The notes beneath the pieces are model-generated. The model was not told where the DNA came from. It saw only the letters and a list, made by a program, of their open reading frames with translations, and did no database searches. A stretch of 64,000 nucleotides of DNA from G963674835 sp963674835 (GTDB taxonomy: Bacteria; Planctomycetota; Planctomycetia; Pirellulales; Thermoguttaceae). The stretch covers positions 3,472,001 through 3,536,000 of the forward strand of contig CAXXKC010000003.1 of assembly GCA_963674835.2 (NCBI GenBank). Direction: 5' to 3'. The position numbers and the translations under genes are program-made. Below, piece after piece: positions 18,310-27,346 of the stretch (positions are counted from its first letter, which is position 1; each line of letters begins with the position of its first letter).

Positions 18310-19806
18310 ATGCTTGTTTTGATCAGCGATCTCCACTTAACCGACGGCTCAAGCAGCGCCACCACTGCGCCCGGTGCCTTCCGACTCTTCGCCCGCCGCC
18401 TCCGCGAGCTCGCCGAGATCGCCTCGTGGCGCGCCGATGGCACCTACCGTCCCATCGACCGCATCGACCTCGTCCTTCTTGGCGATATCCTGGATGTCGT
18501 CCGTTCCGCTCGTTGGGCCACGCTCGCCACCGTACGACCCTGGACCAATCCGCATACGCCCGACTTCCTCGATCTTCTCACCCGCATTACCAACGACATC
18601 CTCGACACCAACGACGAAACCCTCGCCGTGCTCCGCGGCCTCGTCGAGGATTCCACCGTCCACGTCCCCTCCGCGCTCCGTTCCGGCCGGCCCGCCGCCG
18701 ATGCCCTCCAGCCGGTCCCCGTGCGCATCCATTACATGGTCGGCAATCACGATTGGTTCTTCCACCTGCCCGGCGCACGTTTCGATGCCCTCCGGCAGAA
18801 GATCATCCGCCAGTTGGGCCTCTCCAATCGCCCCGACCAGCCCTTCCCCCACGACATCACCGAAGACGACGAACTCCTTCAAACCATGCGCCGCCACAAG
18901 GTGGCCGCCCGACACGGCGATCTCTACGACCCCCTCAATTTTGAAGGAGACCGCGATACCAGCAGCCTCGGCGATGCCATCGTCATCGAACTGCTCAACC
19001 GCTTCGCCACCGAAATCGAAGGCCAATTGGTCGACGAGCTCCCCGCGTCGACCGTTCTCGGGCTTCGCGAAATCGACAACGTCCGCCCCACCGCCCTCAT
19101 CCCGGTGTGGATCGACGGCCTCTTGGAGCGAACCTGCGTCTTCCCCTCCACGCGCAAACGCGTCAAGATGGTCTGGGACCGCCTCGTCGACGACTTTCTG
19201 GCGATCGACTTCGTCCGCCAGCGCGACACCTGCAGCCCCTTCGATACCGTCGACAAGCTCCAACAGGCCCTCAAGTTCACCCGCCGGCTCTCCGTCGGCT
19301 GGGCAAGCTCCATCGCCCAGTGGCTCAACGGCCTCCGTGGAGCCTCCTGCGATTCCTACTACGTCCACGCCCTGGCCGAACAGGACTTCCGCAATCGCCG
19401 CGCAAAACACATCGTCTACGGCCACACCCATGTGGCCGAAAACGTTCCGCTCGATGCCAGCTATGCCGAAGGCTTCGTGCTCAACCAAATCTACTTCAAC
19501 GCCGGAACCTGGCGCCGCGTTCACCGCCAAACGCAACTGGCGCCCGGCCAACACGAGTTCATCGCCTCCGATGTGATGACCTATCTCACCTTCTACCAGG
19601 GCGACGAACGCGATGGTCGCCCCTACGAAACCTGGTCCGGTGCGCTCGGATACAACCCCGTCGAGCTTACTATTCATCGCATTGACCCTGGCAGAGCGAC
19701 CCATGCCAAAGGCCAATCTCTTTCGGCATCAGACGTACACCAGCACGCGCCCCACTTCGCCCCATCTCCGTCTAAATCCGGAGCATCCACCGGCGATCGA
19801 CTCTGA
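18310..19806 (+). CDS. Calcineurin-like metallophosphoesterase
   Basis: 498 residues from MLVLISDLHLTDG, with GGTGGA upstream. The metal-binding motifs appear in order: SDLHL (residues about 6-10), LLGDILD (about 55), VGNHDWFF (about 143-150) and YGHTHVAE (about 368-375). This is the full D-x-H / GD / GNHD / GHTH set of calcineurin-type phosphoesterases. No signal peptide, so cytoplasmic. A large insertion between GNHD and GHTH (about 220 residues) is mostly helical and unlike small phosphodiesterases. It overlaps the next gene by about 104 bases, implying co-expression. Substrate unknown; candidates are nucleotides, nucleic acid or phosphoproteins. Confidence 0.88.
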   Translation: MLVLISDLHLTDGSSSATTAPGAFRLFARRLRELAEIASWRADGTYRPIDRIDLVLLGDILDVVRSARWATLATVRPWTNPHTPDFLDLLTRITNDILDTNDETLAVLRGLVEDSTVHVPSALRSGRPAADALQPVPVRIHYMVGNHDWFFHLPGARFDALRQKIIRQLGLSNRPDQPFPHDITEDDELLQTMRRHKVAARHGDLYDPLNFEGDRDTSSLGDAIVIELLNRFATEIEGQLVDELPASTVLGLREIDNVRPTALIPVWIDGLLERTCVFPSTRKRVKMVWDRLVDDFLAIDFVRQRDTCSPFDTVDKLQQALKFTRRLSVGWASSIAQWLNGLRGASCDSYYVHALAEQDFRNRRAKHIVYGHTHVAENVPLDASYAEGFVLNQIYFNAGTWRRVHRQTQLAPGQHEFIASDVMTYLTFYQGDERDGRPYETWSGALGYNPVELTIHRIDPGRATHAKGQSLSASDVHQHAPHFAPSPSKSGASTGDRL

Positions 19807-20875
19807 TTCGTTCCGCCGTCGCATGCAGGACGTCGGAGCAAGTCTCCAGGCCGAAGGGGTTCGCGCGGTCGTCCTGGCCCACGGCACCTTCGTCGGCCTC
19901 GATAGCCTCGGCGTGCTTAGCGAGTTGGCCCGCGCCTTCCCGCGAGCCGGCGACGCTGTCCGTCCCATCATCAAACGCATTTTCGACCGCCTCACCGGCG
20001 ACGTCGGCAACTACACCGGCAGCTTCGCCCAACTCTTCGAAACGTCCATCGGCCGCTCCCTCACCCAACCGATCCCCGTCCGGCGATTCCACTGGTCCAG
20101 CGAGAACCACCACATCGGCCGCGCCGACGGCGCTGTCCGGCTCATCGCCCAGCTCGCCTCCCTCAAACTCCAGCCCGGCGATCGCGTTCTGCTCTGGGGC
20201 CACAGCCATGCCGGCAACGTCTTCGCCCTCATGACCAACCTCCTCGCCGGCCAGCGCCATGCCGTCGAGCGCTTCTTTGCCGCTGCCGAAATCTACTATC
20301 GATGGCCTCTGTTCGGTTGGATCGACATTCCATTGTGGGACCGCGTCCGCGACCTCCTCCTCCACTACGACGCCCTCCTCCAGGACGTCCACCTCGATAT
20401 CGTCACCTTCGGCACCCCCGTCCGCTATGGCTGGGACTCTGGAGGCTACGCCCGACTCCTCCACTTCATCAACCGCCGACCCGTCCCCGGGGCGCCTGAA
20501 TACCGAGCCACCTTCCCCGTCAAGCTCGACGACGTCCTCAGCGCCACCGAAGGCGACTACGTCCAACAGCTCGGCATCGCCGGCACCAACGTCGTCCCCA
20601 GCATCTTCGCCTGGCGCGCCTGGGCCGCCGACCGAAAGCTCAATACCCTCCTCCAGCCCGACTCTCCCATGGGCGGATCCGTCGACCGCTTCCGCGCCGG
20701 CACCATCATCCCCGACGAAGGCACCACCCTCCTCGTCGACTACGGCCAGCCGGAAGGCGGCATCAGCCAGCACCTCGCCGGCCACGCCGTCTACACCCGC
20801 AAACAATGGCTCCTCTTCCACGCCGAAGAGGTCGCCCGCCGCTTCTACACCACCCGCGCCCGCTGCGCCGCCTAG
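19703..20875 (+). CDS. Alpha/beta-hydrolase-like protein (lipase-type serine motif)
   Basis: 390 residues from MPKANLFRHQTYTST; this start overlaps the phosphoesterase by 104 bases, and a later ATG (MQDVGASLQ, at 19823) would remove the overlap. The core has AVVLAHGTFVGLDSLG (oxyanion region near an HG motif) and LLWGHSHAGNVFALM, a G-H-S-H-A-G nucleophile elbow with the serine near residue 167. VTFGTPVRYGWDSGG is typical of lipase-like hydrolases. A histidine in ISQHLAGHAVYT could complete the triad. No signal peptide. The pair phosphoesterase-hydrolase may act in one pathway; nothing in the sequence names it. The stop codon lies in repeat copy C. Confidence 0.72.
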   Translation: MPKANLFRHQTYTSTRPTSPHLRLNPEHPPAIDSDSFRRRMQDVGASLQAEGVRAVVLAHGTFVGLDSLGVLSELARAFPRAGDAVRPIIKRIFDRLTGDVGNYTGSFAQLFETSIGRSLTQPIPVRRFHWSSENHHIGRADGAVRLIAQLASLKLQPGDRVLLWGHSHAGNVFALMTNLLAGQRHAVERFFAAAEIYYRWPLFGWIDIPLWDRVRDLLLHYDALLQDVHLDIVTFGTPVRYGWDSGGYARLLHFINRRPVPGAPEYRATFPVKLDDVLSATEGDYVQQLGIAGTNVVPSIFAWRAWAADRKLNTLLQPDSPMGGSVDRFRAGTIIPDEGTTLLVDYGQPEGGISQHLAGHAVYTRKQWLLFHAEEVARRFYTTRARCAA

Positions 20876-20968
20876 AGCGCATTCGGCGTAACTGTAGCGT
20901 GTTTTTCGCTTTCGGAACCGTAGAAACACGCCGCCGCGAACGCTACAGTCAAGTGCGACTCGCACTAG
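20873..20968 (+). repeat. 96-bp hairpin repeat, copy C
   Basis: Full copy preceded by C, so it begins CTAGAGCGC and ends CGCACTAG. Again its initial TAG is the stop codon of the preceding gene. The central hairpin arms are intact; the small terminal hairpin has one change (GACTCGCACT). Confidence 0.88.
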
Positions 20969-21143
20969 CGCGGCCCCCCCACCCAGTCCCTCCCCGCGCG
21001 CCCTCCGCTTCCGCCGGTCGCTTCGTTTCCTCGTCCTATCGACCGGACTATACTGACGGGCGCCTCGACGCCGCGCGTCCCGCGACCGTCGGCCAGTACC
21101 CCGCCCAAGATCGCCACAGCCACTATTCAAAGAAGGCCCCGCC

Positions 21144-23753
21144 ATGCGTCCCCTCGCTCACACAACGTTTGCGTCCCGGATCGCCTCTGTGCTCGTGTCG
21201 ACGATCCTCACCGTCGCGCCGATCCAACTCGCGCTCGCTCAGAGCGCTCCCGCCAAACAGGCCGCCCCAACGCCCTGCGTCCGCGATCTGCTCTGGGCAT
21301 GGGGTAATCCCGAGATGGCTAAACCCGGCGAGCACACCGTGGCCAACTTCGCCTCGGCCAGTCCCGCCCAACGCGCCGCACTGCTCGGCACGCCGAACAT
21401 CATCATGGCCGGCCACGGCATCCCCAACGACGACCAGCAGGCCGACGACCAAACCCGCCAGGTCGCTCGCTCCCCGCGCCTGATATGGGAGATCAGCGCC
21501 GACGGTGCCGGCGGACCACCCTTCGTCTACACCCAACGCATCGCCCAGCTAAAGAAACTCATAGCCAAATACCCGCAGATCGAAGGCGTACTCCTCGACG
21601 ACATGAGCACCGTCGGCATCGACAAAGGTCTCAAGCCCCAGCATGTCGGCCAGGTCCGCACGCTCCTCCACACCCAGTGCCCCGCCGCCAAACTCTGGGG
21701 CGTGCTCTACACCATGAGTTTCAACCGCCCCGACATCGACGCCTACGTCCAACAACTCGACGGCATCGTTCTCGCCGTCTGGCACGCCAAAGAGCTCGTC
21801 CATCTCGAAGCCGACGTCGCGCATTGCGAAAAACGCTACCCCGGCAAGCCCATCCTACTGGCCCTCTATCTGTACGACTACGGCGATGGACGCCGAATTC
21901 CCATGGACCTGCTCAAGCAGCAGTGCCAAACCGCGCTCCAACTCGCCCAGGCCGGCCGCATCCAAGGCATCGTCTTCGTCACCATCGACGACGACGCCCA
22001 AGCCGTCCAATGGACCGCCGACTGGATCCAACGCGTCGGCCCCCAAAAAATCGGCCCCACCTCTTCGCTCCCCTCTCCCGCAATCGGGACAGGGGCCGGG
22101 GGTGACGGCACGCAGCCCCCGCACCCTCGCCCTCCACTCACCCCCTTCCGCCTCACCTCCCTCGCCGCCAACACCCCATCCACCACCCTCAAACTCGGCG
22201 ACGCCAGCGGCTGGCAATTCACCAGCGGACCGTGGACCGAAGACGCTGACGGCGTCATCCGCCCGCCCGACAAACGAAACCTCCACAGCCGCGCATTCTG
22301 CACCTCGCACAGCTTCAGCGACTTCACCGCCGACTTCCAGGTCAACTGCAACTATCGCGAACTCGGCAGCGGCGGTGCCGGCCTCGTCTTCCGCGCCACC
22401 GACGCGACCCACTTCTACGCCGTCTATGTCCCCTGGGGCGGCCAGCAGCTCCGTGCCAAGCACTTTTGGATCTCACTCATCAAGGCCGACGGCGACGGCT
22501 ACTTGCGCAGCCTCCGCTCCGTCTACGTCCCCGGCGTCCCCAGCGAGACCGATCGCTGGTACAAGATCCGCCTCGAGGCCAAGGGGCCCGACATCGCCGT
22601 TTGGGTTGACGGCCGTCGCGCCATGCAGCTCTCCGACCCCACCTACACCAGCGGCGCGGCCGGCCTCATCGGCTACGGCTGGTACTCCTTCCGCAACATC
22701 AACATCGCCGGCGCCCCAGGCCCCTCCGTCCCCTGGGCGGCGAACCAGCACGTACCCGTCCACCATTTCCAAGTCGGCCTTGGCAGCGAGGAAATGCCCA
22801 CCGGCTGTGTCGCACCCAACGGCGACATCCTCCTCGCCGCCGGCAGCAAACTCGTCCGCTCCAAGGACAAGGGCCGCACCTGGAGCCCGCCCGAAACGCT
22901 GCCCGAAAAACTCGGCAAGCTGACCGACTACGGCAACACGCTCTTCCGCACCGCCAGCGGTCGCCTACTCGTGCAGCTCTACCGCAGCCGCGCCGAGACC
23001 CAAAAACCCCTCCCCGATATCGCCATCGCCGAGTCGCCCGACAACGGCGCCACCTGGTCCGATCCCGTGCCCGCCAAGGTCGCCGACGGCTGGCCCGACA
23101 TCCCCGCCTCGCTCGTCCCCTACGGCCCGCTCCTCGAAACCCAGGACGGCACACTCCTGCGGTTTCTTCTCGGCAGCGCCAAAGAACCCTCCAAGTTCAC
23201 CAACGTCGTCACCTGGAGTTCCATCCACTGCAAGGCCTACGCCATCCGCAGCACCGACGGCGGCAAGACCTGGTCGGCCCCCATCGAACTCGACCAACCG
23301 GCCTGGAGCGGCGTACCTCGCGGCTCGATCATCGGTTCGCTCGACCTCACCGAGCCCGCCGGCGTGGCCATCGGCAATCAGGTCACCGTCCTCATCCGCC
23401 CCATCTACAGCCAAACGATGTGGCAGTGCTGGTCCGACAACGCCGGCGCCTCCTGGGACTCCGCCGCCCGCGCCACCTTCCCCGGCTATGCCGAATCGGC
23501 CCTCCGAACCAAGTCGGGCGTCATCTTCGTCGCCCACCGCTACCCGCACTACTCGGTCAATCTCAGCCGCGACAACGGCCTCAACTGGGACGACGGCACC
23601 GTCATCGATTACCCGTTCTGGGCAATGGGCTGCACGATCGAGGTCGAACCGGACGTCATCTTATGCACCTACATGAACGCCGAACGCAACATGCCCCTAC
23701 TCGCCCAACTCATCCGCGTCACCAAAGACGGCATCCAACCACTCTCCCCCTAA
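21144..23753 (+). CDS. Secreted three-part protein with C-terminal sialidase-like propeller
   Basis: 869 residues, with AAGAAGG 8 bases before the ATG and a signal peptide ending near LALAQSAPA. Residues about 40-300 look like a TIM-barrel-type domain of unknown family (IEGVLLDDMSTVGI, LWGVLYTMSFNRPDIDAYV, GIVFVTIDDDAQA). Residues about 309-322 are encoded by a REP-like repeat and form a Pro/Gly linker. Residues about 345-520 resemble the LamG/3-keto-disaccharide hydrolase (DUF1080) fold (GLVFRATDATHFYAVYVPWG, RWYKIRLEAKGPDIAVWVDG). Residues about 535-869 carry five Asp-box motifs (SKDKGRTWS, SPDNGATWS, STDGGKTWS, SDNAGASWD, SRDNGLNWD) of sialidase-type propellers. Probably degrades or binds glycans outside the cytoplasm; substrate unknown. 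Confidence 0.85.
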   Translation: MRPLAHTTFASRIASVLVSTILTVAPIQLALAQSAPAKQAAPTPCVRDLLWAWGNPEMAKPGEHTVANFASASPAQRAALLGTPNIIMAGHGIPNDDQQADDQTRQVARSPRLIWEISADGAGGPPFVYTQRIAQLKKLIAKYPQIEGVLLDDMSTVGIDKGLKPQHVGQVRTLLHTQCPAAKLWGVLYTMSFNRPDIDAYVQQLDGIVLAVWHAKELVHLEADVAHCEKRYPGKPILLALYLYDYGDGRRIPMDLLKQQCQTALQLAQAGRIQGIVFVTIDDDAQAVQWTADWIQRVGPQKIGPTSSLPSPAIGTGAGGDGTQPPHPRPPLTPFRLTSLAANTPSTTLKLGDASGWQFTSGPWTEDADGVIRPPDKRNLHSRAFCTSHSFSDFTADFQVNCNYRELGSGGAGLVFRATDATHFYAVYVPWGGQQLRAKHFWISLIKADGDGYLRSLRSVYVPGVPSETDRWYKIRLEAKGPDIAVWVDGRRAMQLSDPTYTSGAAGLIGYGWYSFRNINIAGAPGPSVPWAANQHVPVHHFQVGLGSEEMPTGCVAPNGDILLAAGSKLVRSKDKGRTWSPPETLPEKLGKLTDYGNTLFRTASGRLLVQLYRSRAETQKPLPDIAIAESPDNGATWSDPVPAKVADGWPDIPASLVPYGPLLETQDGTLLRFLLGSAKEPSKFTNVVTWSSIHCKAYAIRSTDGGKTWSAPIELDQPAWSGVPRGSIIGSLDLTEPAGVAIGNQVTVLIRPIYSQTMWQCWSDNAGASWDSAARATFPGYAESALRTKSGVIFVAHRYPHYSVNLSRDNGLNWDDGTVIDYPFWAMGCTIEVEPDVILCTYMNAERNMPLLAQLIRVTKDGIQPLSP
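22070..22109 (+). repeat. REP-like repeat inside a coding region
   Basis: CCCCTCTCCCGCAATCGGGA followed by CAGGGGCCGGGGGTGACGG, related to the intergenic repeat at 14371-14410. It is translated in frame as the linker between the first and second domain of the secreted protein. Confidence 0.7.
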
Positions 23754-23838
23754 CCCCACGCCGCACGGTCGCCTTCTGCACACGCCCGGCCAAACGACCG
23801 CGCAACCGATTAGCCGCACGTCGCCAGACACGGCGCTC

Positions 23839-25347
23839 CTACTCGAACTTCAGGGCATACAGGTCCGCGTCCTTCAATTCGACAACGATGTGAACCGGCT
23901 TGCCCGCAAGGGACGATACGTCGGTCGTGACGTCGTCCACGCCTTTGCCGCGCTTCCATTCCACCACGCGCTCGATGGAGTCACCGTAGATCCATGGGCA
24001 GTCGTCAAGCGAATAGCCCTCCAACGGCTTGCCGTCGGCGCCGACCAGGCCAACGCGGATACCGCCTCGCGCGGAACTGGAGTAGTTCAAAGTCAACTTG
24101 CTTCCGCCGAACGTCAGCAGCTTGGTCGTGAGCGTCCCACCGCCCATGGGCGCGGCGATCGACACGAATCCGTCCAACCGGATCGTATAGCGACGAAGCT
24201 CGATCGCGCGGCCGTTCTGCTTGCCCGCCTCGCTTGAATAGATGGAGAACTCAGGCGGCGCGTCCGGCGCCAGGGACGACTTCGTCTCGACCAAATTGAG
24301 CGCCTGATAGCGGTCCCCGTAGAACCAGGCGTTCTGCGCACGCGGCCCCGGCCGAATAAAGGCCTCTTCCCACACCCGGAACTTCCTGCCGTCGCGGCTG
24401 GCCATAAAAAGCCCTTCGGTCACGGCAGTCCCCTCCCGCTTCGACTTCTTCATGCGGAGCTGCCGAAATTCCCACTGGGGCAGATACTTCGTCGAGGGCG
24501 TGTGGCCGCGGTCTTCATAACGCGTGGGAAACCCCAGGAAGATGTGCGGCGCGCGCTGATACGGCGTCACCTGGTTCGTGTAAAGCTCTCCGCCCCGGCT
24601 GGGAACGTATTCCAGCCAATGGGCGTCGGTCCACTTGTCGAAGAACGTGGGTGAGGTCTCCGTCTTGATGTCGCGACCTTTGCGAAAGGCACGCTGATAC
24701 GCGCGGTACTCGCCCCGTAACGTATCGAAAAAGGCGATGTTCTGCGAGTCAAACGCGCCATCGGTGATGACCGGTTTGTCCGAGGCGATCTTCCAGTGGA
24801 CGCCGTCGGCCGAAACCAACGCCTTCAACGGCCCGCCGCCCAGCGCCTTGTAACGCGCCTCAGGCGCGGCCCGCGGATTCGTGTCGAGAAACGGACTGAA
24901 GTTGTGCGCGATGTTGCCCCACGTCTTCTCCGAAAAGAGAATATTGTTCTTCTTGGAACCGTCGTATTCGACCATGCCCAGCTCGGGACGCGTCCAGTGG
25001 ATGCCGTCCGGACTCTCGGCGTAACAGTACACCTGTGGGTGCGTAATGCCGTAGGAGGTCTCCGTGTAGCTCACATTCGCGCCGCGGTAGTACAGCCGGT
25101 AGGTCTCACCGTCTTGAATGACCGTCATATAGCCGCAGCCGTTTCCCTCCCACGGCTTGTCCATCGTCAGGACGATTCCTTGCGGCGTCGGATGATGAAG
25201 CACCTGCCGCGCGCCCCCCTCCATGCTGCCGATCAAATAGTCGTCCACAAACAGCTCGCGCCGCGTACCAATGCCCAAAGGCTCCGCGCCGAAAGACGGG
25301 ACGCCCACAAACAGAAGCAATACAAATGGCAGCCATCGTCGGATCAT
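23839..25347 (-). CDS. Secreted beta-propeller protein, possible glycoside hydrolase
   Basis: 502 residues. GGAG lies about 8 bases before the ATG and a signal peptide (LPFVLLLFVGVPSFGAEP) follows. The mature start RRELFVDDYLIGSMEGGARQ and repeated motifs YRLYYRGANVS, CYAESPDGIHWTRPELGMVE, LVSADGVHWKIASDKPV and FMASRDGRKFRVWEEAFIRP are the blades of a five-bladed propeller as in GH32/43/117-type proteins; the C-terminal 120 residues form a beta-sandwich. A paralogue lies at 42171-43901. I cannot assign catalytic residues with certainty. Many planctomycete genomes carry these as hypothetical proteins. It is convergent with the upstream sialidase-like gene, only 85 bases apart. Confidence 0.75.
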   Translation of the reverse strand: MIRRWLPFVLLLFVGVPSFGAEPLGIGTRRELFVDDYLIGSMEGGARQVLHHPTPQGIVLTMDKPWEGNGCGYMTVIQDGETYRLYYRGANVSYTETSYGITHPQVYCYAESPDGIHWTRPELGMVEYDGSKKNNILFSEKTWGNIAHNFSPFLDTNPRAAPEARYKALGGGPLKALVSADGVHWKIASDKPVITDGAFDSQNIAFFDTLRGEYRAYQRAFRKGRDIKTETSPTFFDKWTDAHWLEYVPSRGGELYTNQVTPYQRAPHIFLGFPTRYEDRGHTPSTKYLPQWEFRQLRMKKSKREGTAVTEGLFMASRDGRKFRVWEEAFIRPGPRAQNAWFYGDRYQALNLVETKSSLAPDAPPEFSIYSSEAGKQNGRAIELRRYTIRLDGFVSIAAPMGGGTLTTKLLTFGGSKLTLNYSSSARGGIRVGLVGADGKPLEGYSLDDCPWIYGDSIERVVEWKRGKGVDDVTTDVSSLAGKPVHIVVELKDADLYALKFE

Positions 25348-25579
25348 GATAGGTCTCCGAGGGAAGGTAGGTCAGGTGCCGTTCATTGCCCGCTGCAGCG
25401 CGCCCCCATCCGCCATGCCGACCATTGAATAACTGGCCACAGCCATCAGCGTTACACTGAACCGCACTATAATCGACCGAACGTCTCACCGCAAATCCGC
25501 CAAGCCCCAACGTGCCCTACGCCCACCCGTGTCCAGCAGGACCTTCACCGAAGAGGGCGAATCGCAAGAGGCGCACGGC

Positions 25580-25655
25580 TGCCACTGCTGGCTTGTCCAG
25601 CAGCGCTCGTTTGCGCCGGGTTAGTCGCTTCCATCCACCCATTCTACCGGCAGCC
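25580..25655 (+). repeat. 76-bp direct repeat, left copy
   Basis: Pairs with 26255-26330 (about 69 of 76 bases identical). It contains the inverted repeat CACTGCTGG-CTTGT-CCAGCAG, and ends CCATCCACCCATTCTACCGG. The two copies bracket the double zinc-finger gene. Confidence 0.8.
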
Positions 25656-25734
25656 CAACGATGCGAATACGGTCTGCAAAGACGAGAGAATGGGGACGGA
25701 GCACGGTTTGTTCGCCGCGGCCGGTTGCCCGCGT

Positions 25735-26229
25735 TCAGGCTGTTGCAAGGTTCTTGAGCGCCTGAACGATCCCGTCCAAGACTGGGCCTTTCCAAGCCCC
25801 CGCCGTTCGCAGCCGATCCAGCTGAGCGATAAGCCAAGGTAGGTTCTGCCACGTTCTCAGGCAAGAGCGATGGAACTCACGGTAGTTGTAAGCGAAGAGA
25901 GGGTCGGCAGAATCGGCAGTGAAGTGGGCAAGGCTGTAGTGATCGTCAGGACTGGTGATCGGTTGACCACACAAGCAGCACTTGCGACCAGTCGAAGTTT
26001 TGGCCTTCCATTCCTCTAATCGCCGCTGCGCCTCGACTGCAAGAGGATGCTGATCGAAGCACGTCGCGTGAAAGGCGAAATCCCGAATCTCGTAGAGTGG
26101 ATCGTTCTCGTTGGACACAATCGCCGGAAATGCAACAAGTTGCTCCCCTTCATGCAGAACACGATTACATACCGAACACCGCGTCTTCCCGAGCAGTATC
26201 AGCGCCACTGCAGAACCCTCCGAGGACAA
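25735..26229 (-). CDS. Small protein with two treble-clef-like zinc motifs
   Basis: 164 residues; family not recognised. Two similar cysteine/histidine modules are visible: CSVCNRVLHEGE ending with FHATC (residues about 18-58), and CCLCGQPITSPDDH ending with FHRSC (about 84-122). Each has C-x2-C then H-x2-C, the ligand pattern of a treble-clef or LIM-like zinc site. The C-terminal 40 residues are helical (WLIAQLDRLRTAGAWKG). No signal peptide, so cytoplasmic. The gene is flanked by 76-bp direct repeats, as a cassette captured between copies would be. Two zinc knuckles often mean protein or nucleic-acid binding; role unknown. Confidence 0.7.
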   Translation of the reverse strand: MSSEGSAVALILLGKTRCSVCNRVLHEGEQLVAFPAIVSNENDPLYEIRDFAFHATCFDQHPLAVEAQRRLEEWKAKTSTGRKCCLCGQPITSPDDHYSLAHFTADSADPLFAYNYREFHRSCLRTWQNLPWLIAQLDRLRTAGAWKGPVLDGIVQALKNLATA

Positions 26230-26254
26230 CCTACTGCCTGCTTAGACGCGCGGG

Positions 26255-26330
26255 TGCCACGGCTGGCTTGTCCAGCAGTGCTCATTTGCGCCGGGTTGAT
26301 CGCTTCCATCCACCCATTCCTCCGGCAGCC
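26255..26330 (+). repeat. 76-bp direct repeat, right copy
   Basis: Same orientation and length as 25580-25655, with changes in the left stem (ACGGCTGG for ACTGCTGG). Lies just upstream of the double zinc-finger gene start. Confidence 0.8.
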
Positions 26331-26800
26331 TGGACGAGAAGCTCACTCCAGGATTCTCTTGTTAAGCTGCCACGCCGTCAAGCGAACCGATGATCGACGC
26401 AAGACCAGAGAAGAACCCGCAGCAGAACGGTTCTCCACTCCTGATCGCGCACCCGCCCATTGAACCTCGTTCAAGAACAACACTCCCCCCACACACACCC
26501 CGCAACCGCCTTCAAACGCCCCACACCCCTCCCATCACCTCCTCCTCTTTTCCCACCTTCCCCCTTTCCCGTTTTTCCCTTCCCACAGCCCGCCAACGCG
26601 CCAATCAACCAACAACCACCCGTCAACAGTCTCAACTCACGCGGATGCTCTCTGCGCCATCTTCCTCTCCAGATTCACGGTGAAGAACACGCCTAAACCT
26701 TCGCACTGTCGAAGGTCGTCATCCGCGAGTTGGCGCGGTTGAGCACGTGATACGCCAATCCGGCATCGGTCGCTCGTCTCGGTCGTGCCATGTCGGAAGA
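26331..26800. other. Gene-free interval with a pyrimidine-rich tract
   Basis: About 470 bases with no convincing gene. The segment around 26548-26590 (TTTTCCCACCTTCCCCCTTT and neighbours) closely matches tracts at 46922-46967 and 47298-47341, where it belongs to the tandem duplication, so this looks like a fragment of the same repeat family. Confidence 0.5.
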
Positions 26801-27346
26801 CTACGCCAACACGCCTCTTCTGCCGACACAACGGTTCATGCGACCTTTTCTCCTGCCACGCCACGTAGAGACGCCAAAACCCATCACACCCGCACAGAAG
26901 AGGGCAAACGCGGAGGGCTCGGGGACCGAAGGTATGTCATTAAACACCACTACGTCCAGATACTGGTTGTGCAGAGTGGCCATCCCGCCGGCTTGGATCT
27001 CGAACGTGTGCTCTCCTTCGGGCAAACTGATGTACCGAGTCAGATCGAGCGTTCCCAAGGGCTCATCAAGAACGGCGAAACTGCCATATGGGGCGCCGTC
27101 GACCATGAGCATGACCCCCGCAGAACTACCTGACACTTCTGCATAACCAGCCAAGTAGTTGATCTGAAACTCCGACCCCGTAGCGGTGACGCTCATCCCG
27201 GGAATATTCATCCCGCCGTACGCCTCATAGTCAGCCCCGTGGACTGTGTATTGCGTTACCACGGGGTCTGCTCGGCAGACTGACACCGACATCAATACAA
27301 CAGCCGCAACACAGCCCACTGTTCTAGTCAGACGATTGCGTCTCAT
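26801..27346 (-). CDS. PEP-CTERM sorted exported protein
   Basis: 181 residues. GAGGCG precedes the ATG; the N-terminus RRNRLTRTVGCVAAVVLMSV is a signal peptide cleaved near CRADP. The body is beta-rich with no family I know. The C-terminal signature is VPEPSAFALF (PEP at residues 142-144), a hydrophobic stretch and a basic cluster (RGRRKGR), which is the PEP-CTERM sorting signal read by exosortase. The extra 14 residues after the basic cluster are somewhat longer than usual. It implies the genome encodes an exosortase (EpsH family) elsewhere. Likely a surface or extracellular-matrix protein. Confidence 0.88.
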   Translation of the reverse strand: MRRNRLTRTVGCVAAVVLMSVSVCRADPVVTQYTVHGADYEAYGGMNIPGMSVTATGSEFQINYLAGYAEVSGSSAGVMLMVDGAPYGSFAVLDEPLGTLDLTRYISLPEGEHTFEIQAGGMATLHNQYLDVVVFNDIPSVPEPSAFALFCAGVMGFGVSTWRGRRKGRMNRCVGRRGVLA

